DNA from: DASUSH01 sp050996575
GTDB lineage: Bacteria; Actinomycetota; Thermoleophilia; Solirubrobacterales; 70-9
NCBI GenBank assembly: GCA_050996575.1
Contig: JBPCRS010000012.1
Location: 1 to 14,783, forward strand
Reading direction: 5' to 3'
Length of the DNA: 14,783 bases
The notes under the pieces are model-generated. The model saw only the letters and a program-made list of their open reading frames with translations. It had not been told where the DNA came from and did no database searches. Both the position numbers and the translations under genes were made by a program. Shown here in pieces: positions 6,718 through 14,329 of the stretch; the stretch's first letter is position 1, and each line of letters begins with the position of its first letter.

Positions 6718-7419
6718 ATGACGGAAGCGGGCGCGCGGATACTCCTGGTCGACGACGAGCACGCCGTCCAGACTCTGCTTGCGTACCCGCTGCGCAAAGA
6801 CGGCTACGACGTCGTCGCCGCGCGCGACGGCCGCGAGGCGCTCGACCGCTTCTCCGAGCAGCGCTTCGATCTCGTCGTCCTCGACATCATGCTGCCGAAG
6901 CTCGACGGGATCGAGGTCTGCCGCCGGCTGCGCAGCCGCAGCCAGGTGCCGATCATCATGCTCACGGCGAAGGACGACGAGATCGACAAGGTGCTCGGCC
7001 TCGAGATGGGCGCCGACGACTACATCACCAAGCCGTTCTCGGTTCGCGAGTTCCGCAGCCGGGTGCGGGCGGCTCTGCGCCGAGCCGAGATGGCCCAGCT
7101 TCCGACCGGAGGCGAGCCGATCGTCGCCGGCGAGCTGAGGATCGATTTCGACCGCCGGGTGGTCGAGGTGCGCGAGGGGACGGCGCCGCTGACATACGTC
7201 GAGTTCGAGATCCTCGCCGTGCTCGCCTCCAGCCCGGGCCGGGTGATGACCCGGGAGGCGCTGCTCGAGCACGTCTGGGGGGACTCGGCCTACCGCGACC
7301 CGCGCACGATCGACGTCCATATTCGCCATCTACGCGAGAAGATCGAGTCAGACGCGAAGCGGCCCGAGTATCTGTTCACGGTTCGCGGCGTCGGCTACCG
7401 GTTCCGGGAAGGGACGTGA
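6718..7419 (+). CDS. OmpR/PhoB-family DNA-binding response regulator
   Basis: A 233-residue two-component response regulator. The receiver domain is at 6-118, with the acidic pair Asp12-Asp13, phosphoacceptor Asp56 (in LVVLDIMLP), switch Thr83 and Lys105 (in DYITKPF). A winged-helix DNA-binding domain follows at about 135-231, ending in the typical TIDVHIRHLREKI and RGVGYRF motifs. It should be phosphorylated by the histidine kinase that starts 4 bp downstream and then bind direct repeats in target promoters. GGATGAG just before the ATG is at best a weak ribosome-binding site. It heads the six-gene plus-strand run, and the order regulator-kinase-htrA resembles mprAB-pepD of mycobacteria and cssRS-htrA of bacilli. 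Orthology to a named regulator cannot be fixed from sequence alone. Confidence 0.95.
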   Translation: MTEAGARILLVDDEHAVQTLLAYPLRKDGYDVVAARDGREALDRFSEQRFDLVVLDIMLPKLDGIEVCRRLRSRSQVPIIMLTAKDDEIDKVLGLEMGADDYITKPFSVREFRSRVRAALRRAEMAQLPTGGEPIVAGELRIDFDRRVVEVREGTAPLTYVEFEILAVLASSPGRVMTREALLEHVWGDSAYRDPRTIDVHIRHLREKIESDAKRPEYLFTVRGVGYRFREGT

Positions 7420-7423
7420 GGGC

Positions 7424-8914
7424 TTGACCGCTGCGCCGCCGCTCGGCGGGCGCGGGGGAAGCCGGCCGCCGCGCTCGCCCCGCGGATTGCGGGCGCTGCC
7501 GCTGAACAGCGTCCGCAACCGGCTGGCGCTGCTCTTCTTCCTGATCACCACCGCCGCCGTCGGCTTCGTCTACCTTTACGTCGTCCCCCAGCTCAACTCG
7601 AGCTTGACCGCCGAGAAGCTGCGCCGGCTCGAGGCGGTCGGGGTCGAGAAGGCGCAGCGCCTGTCCGCGGCGATGGAGCGTGGCACCGGGCAGACCGAGC
7701 TCCGCCGGCTAGTCCGCCGGCTCGCCCAGGAATCGAACGCGCGGATGACCGTGCTCGGAGTTCGGCCCGGGCCGAGCGGGCCCGAGCCCGAGTTCGTCAT
7801 CGCCGACTCCGAGTTCGAGCGCACCGCCGTCCTGCCCAGCTACCTGCCGGCGGCGACGGCGGCGGCCGCGGGTCGAGTCGCCTCGGGCGTCGAGCGGGTC
7901 GCCGGTCAGCGCGTCGGCGAGACCGCGATCGCGCTCTCCACCGATGGCGAGCCGCGCTGGGTCGCGGTGCTCTCGAGCCCGCTCGGCGACGTCGACGCCA
8001 ATGTCGACCTGATCCGACGCCAGATCCTGATCGCCGGCGCGATCGCGATCGTCGCCGCGTCGCTCGCCGGCTACCTCGCCGCCGGCGCCCACTCGCGCCG
8101 GCTGCGCCGGCTCGAGACCGCAGCCGAGGCGGTCGCCGAGGGCAACTTCGCGGTCCCGATCCCGATCGACTCGCACGACGAGGTCGGCCAGCTCGCGATC
8201 AGCTTCGACGAGATGCAGCAGCGACTCGCCAGCCTCGATTCGGCGCGCAAGGAATTCATCGCCAATGCCTCGCACGAGCTGCGTACGCCGATCTTCTCGC
8301 TTGGAGGATTCGTCGAGTTACTCGAGGAGGAGGACCCCGATCCCGACGCGCGCCGGGAGTTCGTTCGCAACATGCGCGAGCAGGTCGATCGGCTCGGCAA
8401 GCTGGCGACCGACCTGCTCGAGCTCTCGAAGATCGATGCCGGCGCGATCGCGATGCGGGCGACGCCGGTCGACCTCGGCCGGCTCGTCGCCCAGGTGGCC
8501 GAGGAGTTCCGACCTGCGGCCGAGCGGCGCGACTCGCCGGTCACGGTCGAGGCCACCGCCGGAGCGCTCGCTCGCGGCGACCCGGACAGGATCGGACAGC
8601 TCATCCGTATCCTGATTGACAACGCCCTCACCCACACCCCCGAGGGCACCCCGATCTCGATGACCACCACCAGTGACAGAGAAACCGTGACCGTCGTCGT
8701 CTCCGACGAGGGTCCGGGCATCGATGCGCGCGCCTCCGAGCGCGTCTTCGAGCGCTTTTACACCGGCGACTCCCACGTCGGCACCGGGCTCGGCCTGGCG
8801 ATTGCCCGCGAGCTCGCGCTGAGGATGAACGGCTCGCTTGCGCTCGTCTCGGCGCCGGGCCGCACGACGTTCACGCTCGAGCTTCCAGCGGCAACGGCAG
8901 GGGCACCGGCGTGA
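7424..8914 (+). CDS. HAMP-containing sensor histidine kinase
   Basis: A 496-residue membrane kinase. TM1 is at about 33-53, the extracytoplasmic sensor region at about 54-200, TM2 at about 201-221 and HAMP at about 222-272. The dimerisation/phosphoacceptor H-box is ASHELRTP with His284. The ATP-binding domain has the N-box around Asn400 (RILIDNALTH), the G1 box DEGPGID (428-434) and the G2 box GTGLGLAI (453-460). All catalytic boxes are intact. The sensor region matches no domain I can name. The TTG start at 7424 lies 4 bp past the regulator's stop, with AAGGGA about 9 bases upstream as a plausible ribosome-binding site. The basic Pro/Gly-rich N-terminal 27 residues are cytoplasmic. The stop overlaps the htrA start (GTGA), so translational coupling is likely. 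Confidence 0.95.
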   Translation: MTAAPPLGGRGGSRPPRSPRGLRALPLNSVRNRLALLFFLITTAAVGFVYLYVVPQLNSSLTAEKLRRLEAVGVEKAQRLSAAMERGTGQTELRRLVRRLAQESNARMTVLGVRPGPSGPEPEFVIADSEFERTAVLPSYLPAATAAAAGRVASGVERVAGQRVGETAIALSTDGEPRWVAVLSSPLGDVDANVDLIRRQILIAGAIAIVAASLAGYLAAGAHSRRLRRLETAAEAVAEGNFAVPIPIDSHDEVGQLAISFDEMQQRLASLDSARKEFIANASHELRTPIFSLGGFVELLEEEDPDPDARREFVRNMREQVDRLGKLATDLLELSKIDAGAIAMRATPVDLGRLVAQVAEEFRPAAERRDSPVTVEATAGALARGDPDRIGQLIRILIDNALTHTPEGTPISMTTTSDRETVTVVVSDEGPGIDARASERVFERFYTGDSHVGTGLGLAIARELALRMNGSLALVSAPGRTTFTLELPAATAGAPA

Positions 8915-10116
8915 CCCGCACACTCGCGTCGTTCACGGCGATCCTCGCCGCACTCGTCCTTGTCGCCTGTGGCTCCGACAGCGAGGGCGGCTCGACGTCG
9001 ACGACGACCCAATCGGCCGCGGACGGCGGCGGCCGCGAGCGCGTCATCGCCGAATCCTCGAGCGGAGCCTTCGACGCGCAGGCAATCTTCGAATCCGCCT
9101 CCCCCGGAGTGGTCACAGTGACCTCGATCTTCGGCGGCCAATCGTCCGCCGGATTGTTTGGCGGCGGCGGCGGTCCCGCTGCCGGCCAGGGCACCGGCTT
9201 CGTGATCTCCGACGAGGGCGAGATCGTCACCAACGCGCACGTCGTCACCGACGCCCAGACCTCGGGCCCGAGCGAGGACCTCAACCCGGCCAAGGATGTC
9301 TACGTCCAGTTCCCCGATCGCAACAACGTCCCCGCCGAGATCCTCGGCTTCGATGCCTTCGCCGACGTCGCCCTGATCAAGGTCGACCCCGATGGCCTCG
9401 ACCTCGAGCCGCTCGAGCTCGGCGATTCCGATGCGGTCGCGGTCGGCGAAGGAGTCGCCGCGATCGGCAGCCCGTTCGGTCAGGTGCAGTCGCTCTCGGT
9501 TGGGATCGTCTCGGCGACCGATCGCTCGATCGAGTCGCTTACGGAGTTCCAGATCGACGGCGCGATCCAGACCGACGCCTCGATCAACCCCGGCAACTCG
9601 GGCGGTCCGCTGCTCGACGCCGAGGGCAAGGTGATCGGCATCAACCAACAGATCAACACCCGCTCGGGTGGCAACGAGGGTGTCGGCTTCGCCGTTCCCT
9701 CGAACCTGGTCACGCGCTCGGTCGAGGGGCTGCGCGAGGACGGCGAGCCCGACTACGCGTACATCGGTGTTTCCGCCCAGCCGCTCTACCCGCAGCTTGC
9801 CGACGAGCTCGGAATCGACGCCGACGCCGGCTCGCTGCTCGCCGAGGTCGTTCCCGGCAGTCCGGCCGACGAGGCCGGGCTCGAGGGTTCGAGCCGTCGC
9901 TTCCGCTTCCAGGGCCAGCAGATCGACGCCGGCGGCGACGTGATCGTCGCCGTCAACGGCGAGCGCCTGCTTCAGGAGGCCGACTTGCCGCGGCTGATCG
10001 CCCAGCACGAGCCCGGCGAGAAGATCGAGGTCGAGGTGATCCACTCCGACGGCGAGTCGGAGACGATCTCGGTCACGCTCGAGGCGCGCCCGGAAGCCGT
10101 TCCCTCGAACGGCTGA
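8911..10116 (+). CDS. HtrA/DegP-type serine protease, predicted lipoprotein, one PDZ domain
   Basis: A 401-residue extracytoplasmic protease of family S1C that degrades or chaperones misfolded envelope proteins. The N-terminus is a lipoprotein signal with lipobox LVAC (Cys20), followed by a Ser/Thr/Gly-rich linker. The trypsin-like domain at about 55-265 carries the triad His110 (TNAH), Asp142 (FADVAL) and Ser220 (GNSGG). A single PDZ domain is at about 280-395 and contains a short extra loop (EGSSRRFRFQGQQIDAGG). The GTG start at 8911 overlaps the kinase stop as GTGA, and AGGGG lies 7 bases upstream of it. Most actinobacterial HtrA proteins have a membrane-spanning anchor, so lipid anchoring is a variant worth noting. 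Genetic linkage to the two-component system points to envelope-stress control. Confidence 0.95.
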   Translation: MTRTLASFTAILAALVLVACGSDSEGGSTSTTTQSAADGGGRERVIAESSSGAFDAQAIFESASPGVVTVTSIFGGQSSAGLFGGGGGPAAGQGTGFVISDEGEIVTNAHVVTDAQTSGPSEDLNPAKDVYVQFPDRNNVPAEILGFDAFADVALIKVDPDGLDLEPLELGDSDAVAVGEGVAAIGSPFGQVQSLSVGIVSATDRSIESLTEFQIDGAIQTDASINPGNSGGPLLDAEGKVIGINQQINTRSGGNEGVGFAVPSNLVTRSVEGLREDGEPDYAYIGVSAQPLYPQLADELGIDADAGSLLAEVVPGSPADEAGLEGSSRRFRFQGQQIDAGGDVIVAVNGERLLQEADLPRLIAQHEPGEKIEVEVIHSDGESETISVTLEARPEAVPSNG

Positions 10117-10135
10117 GCCGGACGGTTCAACAGCG

Positions 10136-11053
10136 ATGCGCGAGACGGTCGTCGAGCTGGCCCTCGCCCTGCGCGAGCGCGTCCTTCCTGAGCTCGGCAG
10201 CTACGCCGGGCGCGAGCACGCCGCCACCGGCGAGGGCGGTGACGTCACCTTCGCGATTGACGAGATCGCCGAATCGTTCATGGAGGAGCACCTCGCCCGT
10301 GAGGCGCCCGGCGTCGCCTTCTACTCCGAGGACCGCGGCATGGTCACCCCCTCGGGCGAGCCCGAGTGGGTGCTGGTCGTCGACCCGATCGACGGCACGC
10401 GGCCGGCAATGGCCGGCTTCGAGGCGGCCTGCGTCTCGGTCGCCGCCGCCAGGCTCGACTCCGAGCCGACGATGGCCGATGTCGAGGTCGGCTGTGTCGT
10501 CGAGATCAAGTCGGGCGCGCTCTTCGTCGCCGAGCGCGGCCACGGCATGGAACCGGCGCCGCGGCTTTCCTCGAATGACTCGCTCAATCGGATGTTCTGG
10601 GCCTATGGGCTGCGCGGCCGGCCGATCCGCGTGATCGCCGAGGTGATCGCCGAGCTGATCGATTCCTCCTCGGTTGGCGGCGGCACCTTCGACCTCGGCT
10701 CGGCGACCTTTGACATGACCCGGGTCCTCACCGGTCAGCTCGACGCCTACATCGAGCCCGGCCCGCGAATTGTCGCCGACGTTCCGGGAATGCGCGAGGC
10801 GTTCGAGCGGATCGGCGGCGGCGCCGTGCTCAACAACTCGCCCTACGATCTCGCCGCCGTCGCCCTGATCTGCAGCGAGGGCGGCGCCGTCGTCACCGAT
10901 GCCTACGGTGCCCCGCTCGACGAGAAACGACTGCTCGGCTCGGGCGCCGATTTCCAGATCTCCTGCGTGACGGCTTCGAACCAGGAGCTCCACCGGACGA
11001 TTTGCGAGGCGCTCGATCGGGGCATGGAGCGGCTGATCTCAACACGTCTGTAG
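10136..11053 (+). CDS. Inositol monophosphatase-family (FIG superfamily) phosphatase
   Basis: A 305-residue Mg2+-dependent, Li+-sensitive-type sugar/inositol phosphatase fold. It has the metal-ligand motifs in order: GDVTFAID (35-42), YSED with Glu65, and DPIDGT (Asp83, Asp86, Thr88). The C-terminal motif appears as SPYDLAA (Asp238), where family members usually read WDxAAG. Known family substrates include inositol-1-phosphate, fructose-1,6-bisphosphate, histidinol phosphate and PAP; the substrate here is unknown. It begins 19 bp after htrA and ends 10 bp before the TreT-like gene. That position makes a role in dephosphorylating a sugar-phosphate product of the neighbouring GT20 enzyme a possible, untested idea. 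No ribosome-binding site precedes the ATG at 10136. Confidence 0.88.
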   Translation: MRETVVELALALRERVLPELGSYAGREHAATGEGGDVTFAIDEIAESFMEEHLAREAPGVAFYSEDRGMVTPSGEPEWVLVVDPIDGTRPAMAGFEAACVSVAAARLDSEPTMADVEVGCVVEIKSGALFVAERGHGMEPAPRLSSNDSLNRMFWAYGLRGRPIRVIAEVIAELIDSSSVGGGTFDLGSATFDMTRVLTGQLDAYIEPGPRIVADVPGMREAFERIGGGAVLNNSPYDLAAVALICSEGGAVVTDAYGAPLDEKRLLGSGADFQISCVTASNQELHRTICEALDRGMERLISTRL

Positions 11054-11063
11054 GTTCCCGGAC

Positions 11064-12311
11064 TTGCTTCAGGAAGTCCCGCTCGGCCACAAGACCCTCG
11101 CCGACTACACCCACCTCGTCGGGCGCGAGCTCGTCGAGTCGATCCGCGAGCTCGCCGAGCCGCTCAAGGGCAAGCGCATCCTCCACGTCTCGGCGACCGC
11201 CTTCGGCGGCGGAGTCTCCGAGATCCTCTACACGCTGGTGCCGCTGCAGCGCGACATCGGCCTCGACGCCCACTGGCAGGTGATCCTCGGCAAGGAGGAG
11301 TTCTTCAACGTCACCAAGCTGATGCACAACTCGCTCCAGGGCGATCCCGAGGCGATCTCCGACGAGCAGTGGGAGTTGTTCGAGCGCTACAACTGGATGA
11401 ACGCCCAGAGCCTCGTCGAGGGCGCCTGGGACGTGATCATCATCCACGACCCGCAGCCGATCGGCATGCGCCACAACGCGCCCGAGGCGGCGAACAAGTG
11501 GATCTGGCGCTGCCACATCGACCTCTCGACCCCGAACGAGTCGACGGTCGGCCGGATCAACCCGCTGATCGAGGAATACGACGCGTCGGTCTGGCATATG
11601 CAGCAATACGTCCCCGACGGCCTCTCCGAGAAGGCTCACGCCGCGGTCAACCTGATCCCGCCCGCGATCGACCCGCTCTCACCGAAGAACATGGCGCTCT
11701 CGCCCGACGACGCCTCGTTTGTCTGCGACCAGTTCGGCATCGACGTCGAACGCCCGCTGATCACCCAGGTCTCGCGTTTCGACCCGTGGAAGGACCCGAT
11801 CGGCGTGATCGACGCCTACCGGATCGTCCACGAGCAGGTGCCCGAGGTCCAGCTCGCGCTCGTCGGCTCGATGGCGACCGACGACCCCGAGGGCTGGGAG
11901 TTCTTCCACAGGACCTTCGAGCACGCCGACGGCGACCCCGACATCAAGATCCTCAACAACCTCAACAACGTCGGCGCGATCGAGGTCAACGCGTTCCAGT
12001 CGCAGTCCGACGTCCTGATCCAGAAGTCGATTCGTGAGGGCTTCGGGCTGACCGTTACCGAGGGGATCTGGAAGGGCCGTCCGACGATCGGCGGCGACGT
12101 CGGCGGAATTCCGCTGCAGATCGAGGATGGGGTCTCTGGGTTTCTCGTCTCTTCTCCGGAGGAGACCGCCCAACGCTCACTCGAGATCCTCGCCGACCCC
12201 GCGCTCGGTAGGGCGCTCGGCAAGGCCGGAAAGGAACATGCGCGGCGCCACTTCTTGACGCCCCGGCTGTTGCGCGACTGGCTCAGCCTGTTCCATGACC
12301 TCGACGCTTAG
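11064..12311 (+). CDS. treT: Trehalose glycosyltransferring synthase (TreT-like, GT4)
   Basis: A 415-residue GT-B retaining glycosyltransferase resembling archaeal TreT, which makes trehalose directly from NDP-glucose and free glucose in one reversible step. Visible features are the N-terminal LHVSATAFGGGVSEIL block (39-55), the FFNVTK stretch, IIIHDPQPIG (125-134), HIDLS (151-155), the donor-binding SRFDPWKDP (237-245, Arg238, Lys243), and the GT4 E-x7-E motif (Glu315 and Glu323, REGFGLTVTEG). The TTG start at 11064 is 10 bp after the phosphatase stop. It is used because no upstream ATG or GTG fits and the homologous N-terminal region begins just inside it. It lies 19 bp before the GT20 gene. 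The main alternative is another NDP-sugar glycosyltransferase of the same clade. Confidence 0.85.
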   Translation: MLQEVPLGHKTLADYTHLVGRELVESIRELAEPLKGKRILHVSATAFGGGVSEILYTLVPLQRDIGLDAHWQVILGKEEFFNVTKLMHNSLQGDPEAISDEQWELFERYNWMNAQSLVEGAWDVIIIHDPQPIGMRHNAPEAANKWIWRCHIDLSTPNESTVGRINPLIEEYDASVWHMQQYVPDGLSEKAHAAVNLIPPAIDPLSPKNMALSPDDASFVCDQFGIDVERPLITQVSRFDPWKDPIGVIDAYRIVHEQVPEVQLALVGSMATDDPEGWEFFHRTFEHADGDPDIKILNNLNNVGAIEVNAFQSQSDVLIQKSIREGFGLTVTEGIWKGRPTIGGDVGGIPLQIEDGVSGFLVSSPEETAQRSLEILADPALGRALGKAGKEHARRHFLTPRLLRDWLSLFHDLDA

Positions 12312-12330
12312 CGCGTAACCTGAATCGGCG

Positions 12331-13809
12331 ATGGCCGCCGACGAACAGCCGCTGATAATCGTCTCCAACCGGGGGCCGGCGCAGTTCGATCGGAACGAGC
12401 GCGGCGAGCGGGTCGTCGATCGCGGCGGCGGCGGGTTGGTGACAGCGCTCTCGGGGCTGGTCTCGCACCGCAAGGCGCTCTGGGTCGCCTCGGCGATGAC
12501 CGACGAGGACGTCGAGATCGCCCGCGAGTCGGACGGTCCGGTCGACGTCTCGCTCGGCGGCATCGACTACCACGTGTGCTTCGTCGAGTCCGACGCCGAC
12601 GCCTACGACCGCTTCTACAACACGATCGCCAACCCGATCCTCTGGTTCATCCAGCACTACCTCTGGGACCTCTCCAACGCTCCCGACATCCGCCGCGAGG
12701 AAAGCGAGGCCTGGGAGCACGGTTACAAGACGGTCAACGAGGACATCGCCCGCGCTGTCGTCCAGTTGATCGACGGCGAGTCGGAGCCATTGGTGATGCT
12801 TCACGACTACCACCTCTACACGGCGCCCGCGGCGATCCGGGCCGTGCGCCCGGACGTCTTCCTGCACCAGTTCGTCCACATCCCCTGGTCGCAGCCGGAC
12901 TCCTGGCGGATCCTGCCGCGGCGCTGGCGCGAGGAGATCTACCGCGGGCTGCTCGCCAACGACATCATCGGCTTCCACACAACCGCCTACGTGAGCAACT
13001 TCATCCAGTGCTGCCGCGAGCTGATGGACGTCGAGATCGACTGGGAGCGCAAGGCCGTGATCCACGAGGGCGGCGAAACCTGGGTCCGCGCCTATCCGCT
13101 CGGGATCGATGCCGCCCGGCTGCGCGAGGCGGCCGCCTCCGAGCAGGTCGCGGGCTACGGCGAGGAGCTCGCCCGCCGCCGCCGCGACTACCTGATCATC
13201 CGCGTCGACCGCGCCGACCTCTCGAAGAACGTGCTCCGTGGGTTCACCGCCTTCGACGTCTTCCTCTCACAGCACCCCGAGTTTCGCGAGCGCGTCACCT
13301 TCATCGCCCACCTCCAGCCCTCGCGCCAGGACGTCGCCGAGTACGCCGAGTACCTCGAGCGGATCGAGGCCCTCGTCGCGGTCGTCAACCACCGCCACGG
13401 GACGACCGACTGGATGCCGATCGACCTACGGATCTACGAGAACTTCTACGAGGCGGTCGCGCGCTACAAGCAGTACGACCTGCTGATCGTCAACTCGATC
13501 TTCGACGGCATGAACCTCGTCGCGAAGGAGGCGCCCGCGGTGAACGAGCGCGACGGGGTCGTGATGCTGTCCGAGAACACCGGCTCACACGAGGAGATCG
13601 GCGAGGTCTGCCTCAGCGTCAACCCGTTCGACATCCAGGAGCAGGCCGACGTGATCCACCGAGCGCTGACGATGGACCCCGGCGAGCGCAAGCAGCGTGC
13701 CGACCGCCTGCGCGAGATCGTCGATTCGCGCGATCCCGGCGTCTGGATCGACGACCAGCTCGCCGACATCCGCTCGAAGCAGGCAGAGGCCGCCGCTGTA
13801 GGTGGCTGA
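12331..13809 (+). CDS. GT20 family synthase, trehalose-6-phosphate synthase-like
   Basis: A 492-residue GT-B enzyme of family GT20, whose founding reaction is NDP-glucose + glucose-6-phosphate to trehalose-6-phosphate. Residues matching E. coli OtsA donor and phosphate sites are kept: Arg14 (VSNRGP), the Gly loop GGGGL (32-36), HDYHL (Asp159), HIPW (His183), RVDRADLSK (Arg274, Lys279), PSR (Arg312) and DGMNLVAKE (Asp372 to Glu380). It differs from classical OtsA by having SKN rather than SKG after the Lys, and SENTGSHEEIG instead of the SxFAGAxxEL type motif. It therefore belongs to a divergent branch, and the acceptor is less certain. There is no OtsB phosphatase domain and no otsB gene in the window. 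It starts 19 bp after the TreT-like gene; TAACCT (12316-12321) before the ATG could be a weak internal -10. Confidence 0.88.
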   Translation: MAADEQPLIIVSNRGPAQFDRNERGERVVDRGGGGLVTALSGLVSHRKALWVASAMTDEDVEIARESDGPVDVSLGGIDYHVCFVESDADAYDRFYNTIANPILWFIQHYLWDLSNAPDIRREESEAWEHGYKTVNEDIARAVVQLIDGESEPLVMLHDYHLYTAPAAIRAVRPDVFLHQFVHIPWSQPDSWRILPRRWREEIYRGLLANDIIGFHTTAYVSNFIQCCRELMDVEIDWERKAVIHEGGETWVRAYPLGIDAARLREAAASEQVAGYGEELARRRRDYLIIRVDRADLSKNVLRGFTAFDVFLSQHPEFRERVTFIAHLQPSRQDVAEYAEYLERIEALVAVVNHRHGTTDWMPIDLRIYENFYEAVARYKQYDLLIVNSIFDGMNLVAKEAPAVNERDGVVMLSENTGSHEEIGEVCLSVNPFDIQEQADVIHRALTMDPGERKQRADRLREIVDSRDPGVWIDDQLADIRSKQAEAAAVGG

Positions 13810-13833
13810 AGGCCGGGGTTCGCGGTGGCGCTG

Positions 13834-13846
13834 GGGGTCAGACCCC
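13834..13846. repeat. 13-bp palindrome GGGGTCAGACCCC
   Basis: A perfect palindrome around a single central A, 24 bases after the GT20 stop codon. It could be half of a bidirectional terminator between convergent genes, although it has no T-run. It could also be a copy of a dispersed palindromic repeat; that needs a genome-wide count. Confidence 0.55.
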
Positions 13847-13853
13847 GTGCGGC

Positions 13854-13866
13854 GGCCCTCAGGGCC
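13854..13866. repeat. 13-bp palindrome GGCCCTCAGGGCC at the stop of the minus-strand gene
   Basis: A second perfect 13-base palindrome with a single central base, 7 bases after the first. It contains the stop codon of the convergent Pro/Ala-rich gene (TCA at 13859-13861 on the plus strand). Together the two palindromes occupy most of the 49-bp convergent gap and may serve as weak terminators for both genes. Confidence 0.45.
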
Positions 13867-14329
13867 CGAACTCGCCGGGCGGGGGAGCGGCAGCGGGCGG
13901 CGGGGCCGGCGCGGGTGCCGGCGCGGGGGCGACGTAGACCGGTGCGGCCGGGGCCGCGGGCTGGGGCGGCGGGGCCGAGGTGGGAGCTGCAGGCTTGGGC
14001 GGCTTCGCCGGCGGCTTGTCCAGATCGGCTCGCTTGGGCCGGCGCGGACGCTCGATCTCACGCTCCCCACGTGCCCGCTCCGAGATGCCATTCGCTTCCG
14101 TGTCCCTTCGGGCCCGGAGGCGACCCGCCCCACCCTCCCGCGGCTCGCGCTCGGCGATCAACCCGCTCAAGCCGTTCGCCCCTGTTGCGCCGAGGCCGAT
14201 GTCGGCGGCGAGCGGCGGCGGATCGGGGGGCGAGAGCAGGCCCGGCGCGAAGGCGACGGCGGCGAGCGCGACCAGGGCGATCGCTCCAATTCGCAGTGCC
14301 GCGTCGCGGCTGATCCGCTTTCCTCGCAT
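13859..14329 (-). CDS. Pro/Ala-rich single-pass membrane or secreted protein, function unknown
   Basis: A 156-residue predicted protein that I do not recognise. A short basic N-terminus (MRGKRISRDAALR) precedes one hydrophobic segment at about 11-31, which could be a signal peptide or an anchor. A charged Arg/Glu-rich stretch follows at about 60-105, and then a low-complexity Pro/Ala region to the C-terminus (KPPAKPPKPAAP, PAPAPAPAPPP). Such tails often span cell wall or periplasmic space, but no domain supports a specific role. The ATG at 14329 is chosen because it puts the hydrophobic segment at the N-terminus; the frame is open further upstream but would then run into rpsF. No ribosome-binding site is seen. 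It is convergent with the GT20 gene and divergent from rpsF. In a GC-rich genome a spurious frame is a small risk. Confidence 0.6.
   Translation of the reverse strand: MRGKRISRDAALRIGAIALVALAAVAFAPGLLSPPDPPPLAADIGLGATGANGLSGLIAEREPREGGAGRLRARRDTEANGISERARGEREIERPRRPKRADLDKPPAKPPKPAAPTSAPPPQPAAPAAPVYVAPAPAPAPAPPPAAAPPPGEFGP

Noticed and set aside
5028..6797. 589-residue minus-strand frame overlapping the M28-like gene in another frame
   Set aside because: Arg/Pro-rich translation with no hydrophobic segments; the neighbouring frame gives a coherent membrane protein.
8758..10044. 428-residue minus-strand open frame opposite htrA
   Set aside because: No recognisable motif, typical shadow composition, and it overlaps the complete HtrA coding sequence.
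10111..10119. GGCTGAGCC palindrome at the htrA stop as a terminator
   Set aside because: Only four base pairs, no T-run, and the next gene starts 19 bp later in the same run of genes.
8838..10634. 598-residue plus-strand frame overlapping htrA and the phosphatase
   Set aside because: Extremely Arg-rich, spans two well-supported genes out of frame; a shadow of GC-rich codons.
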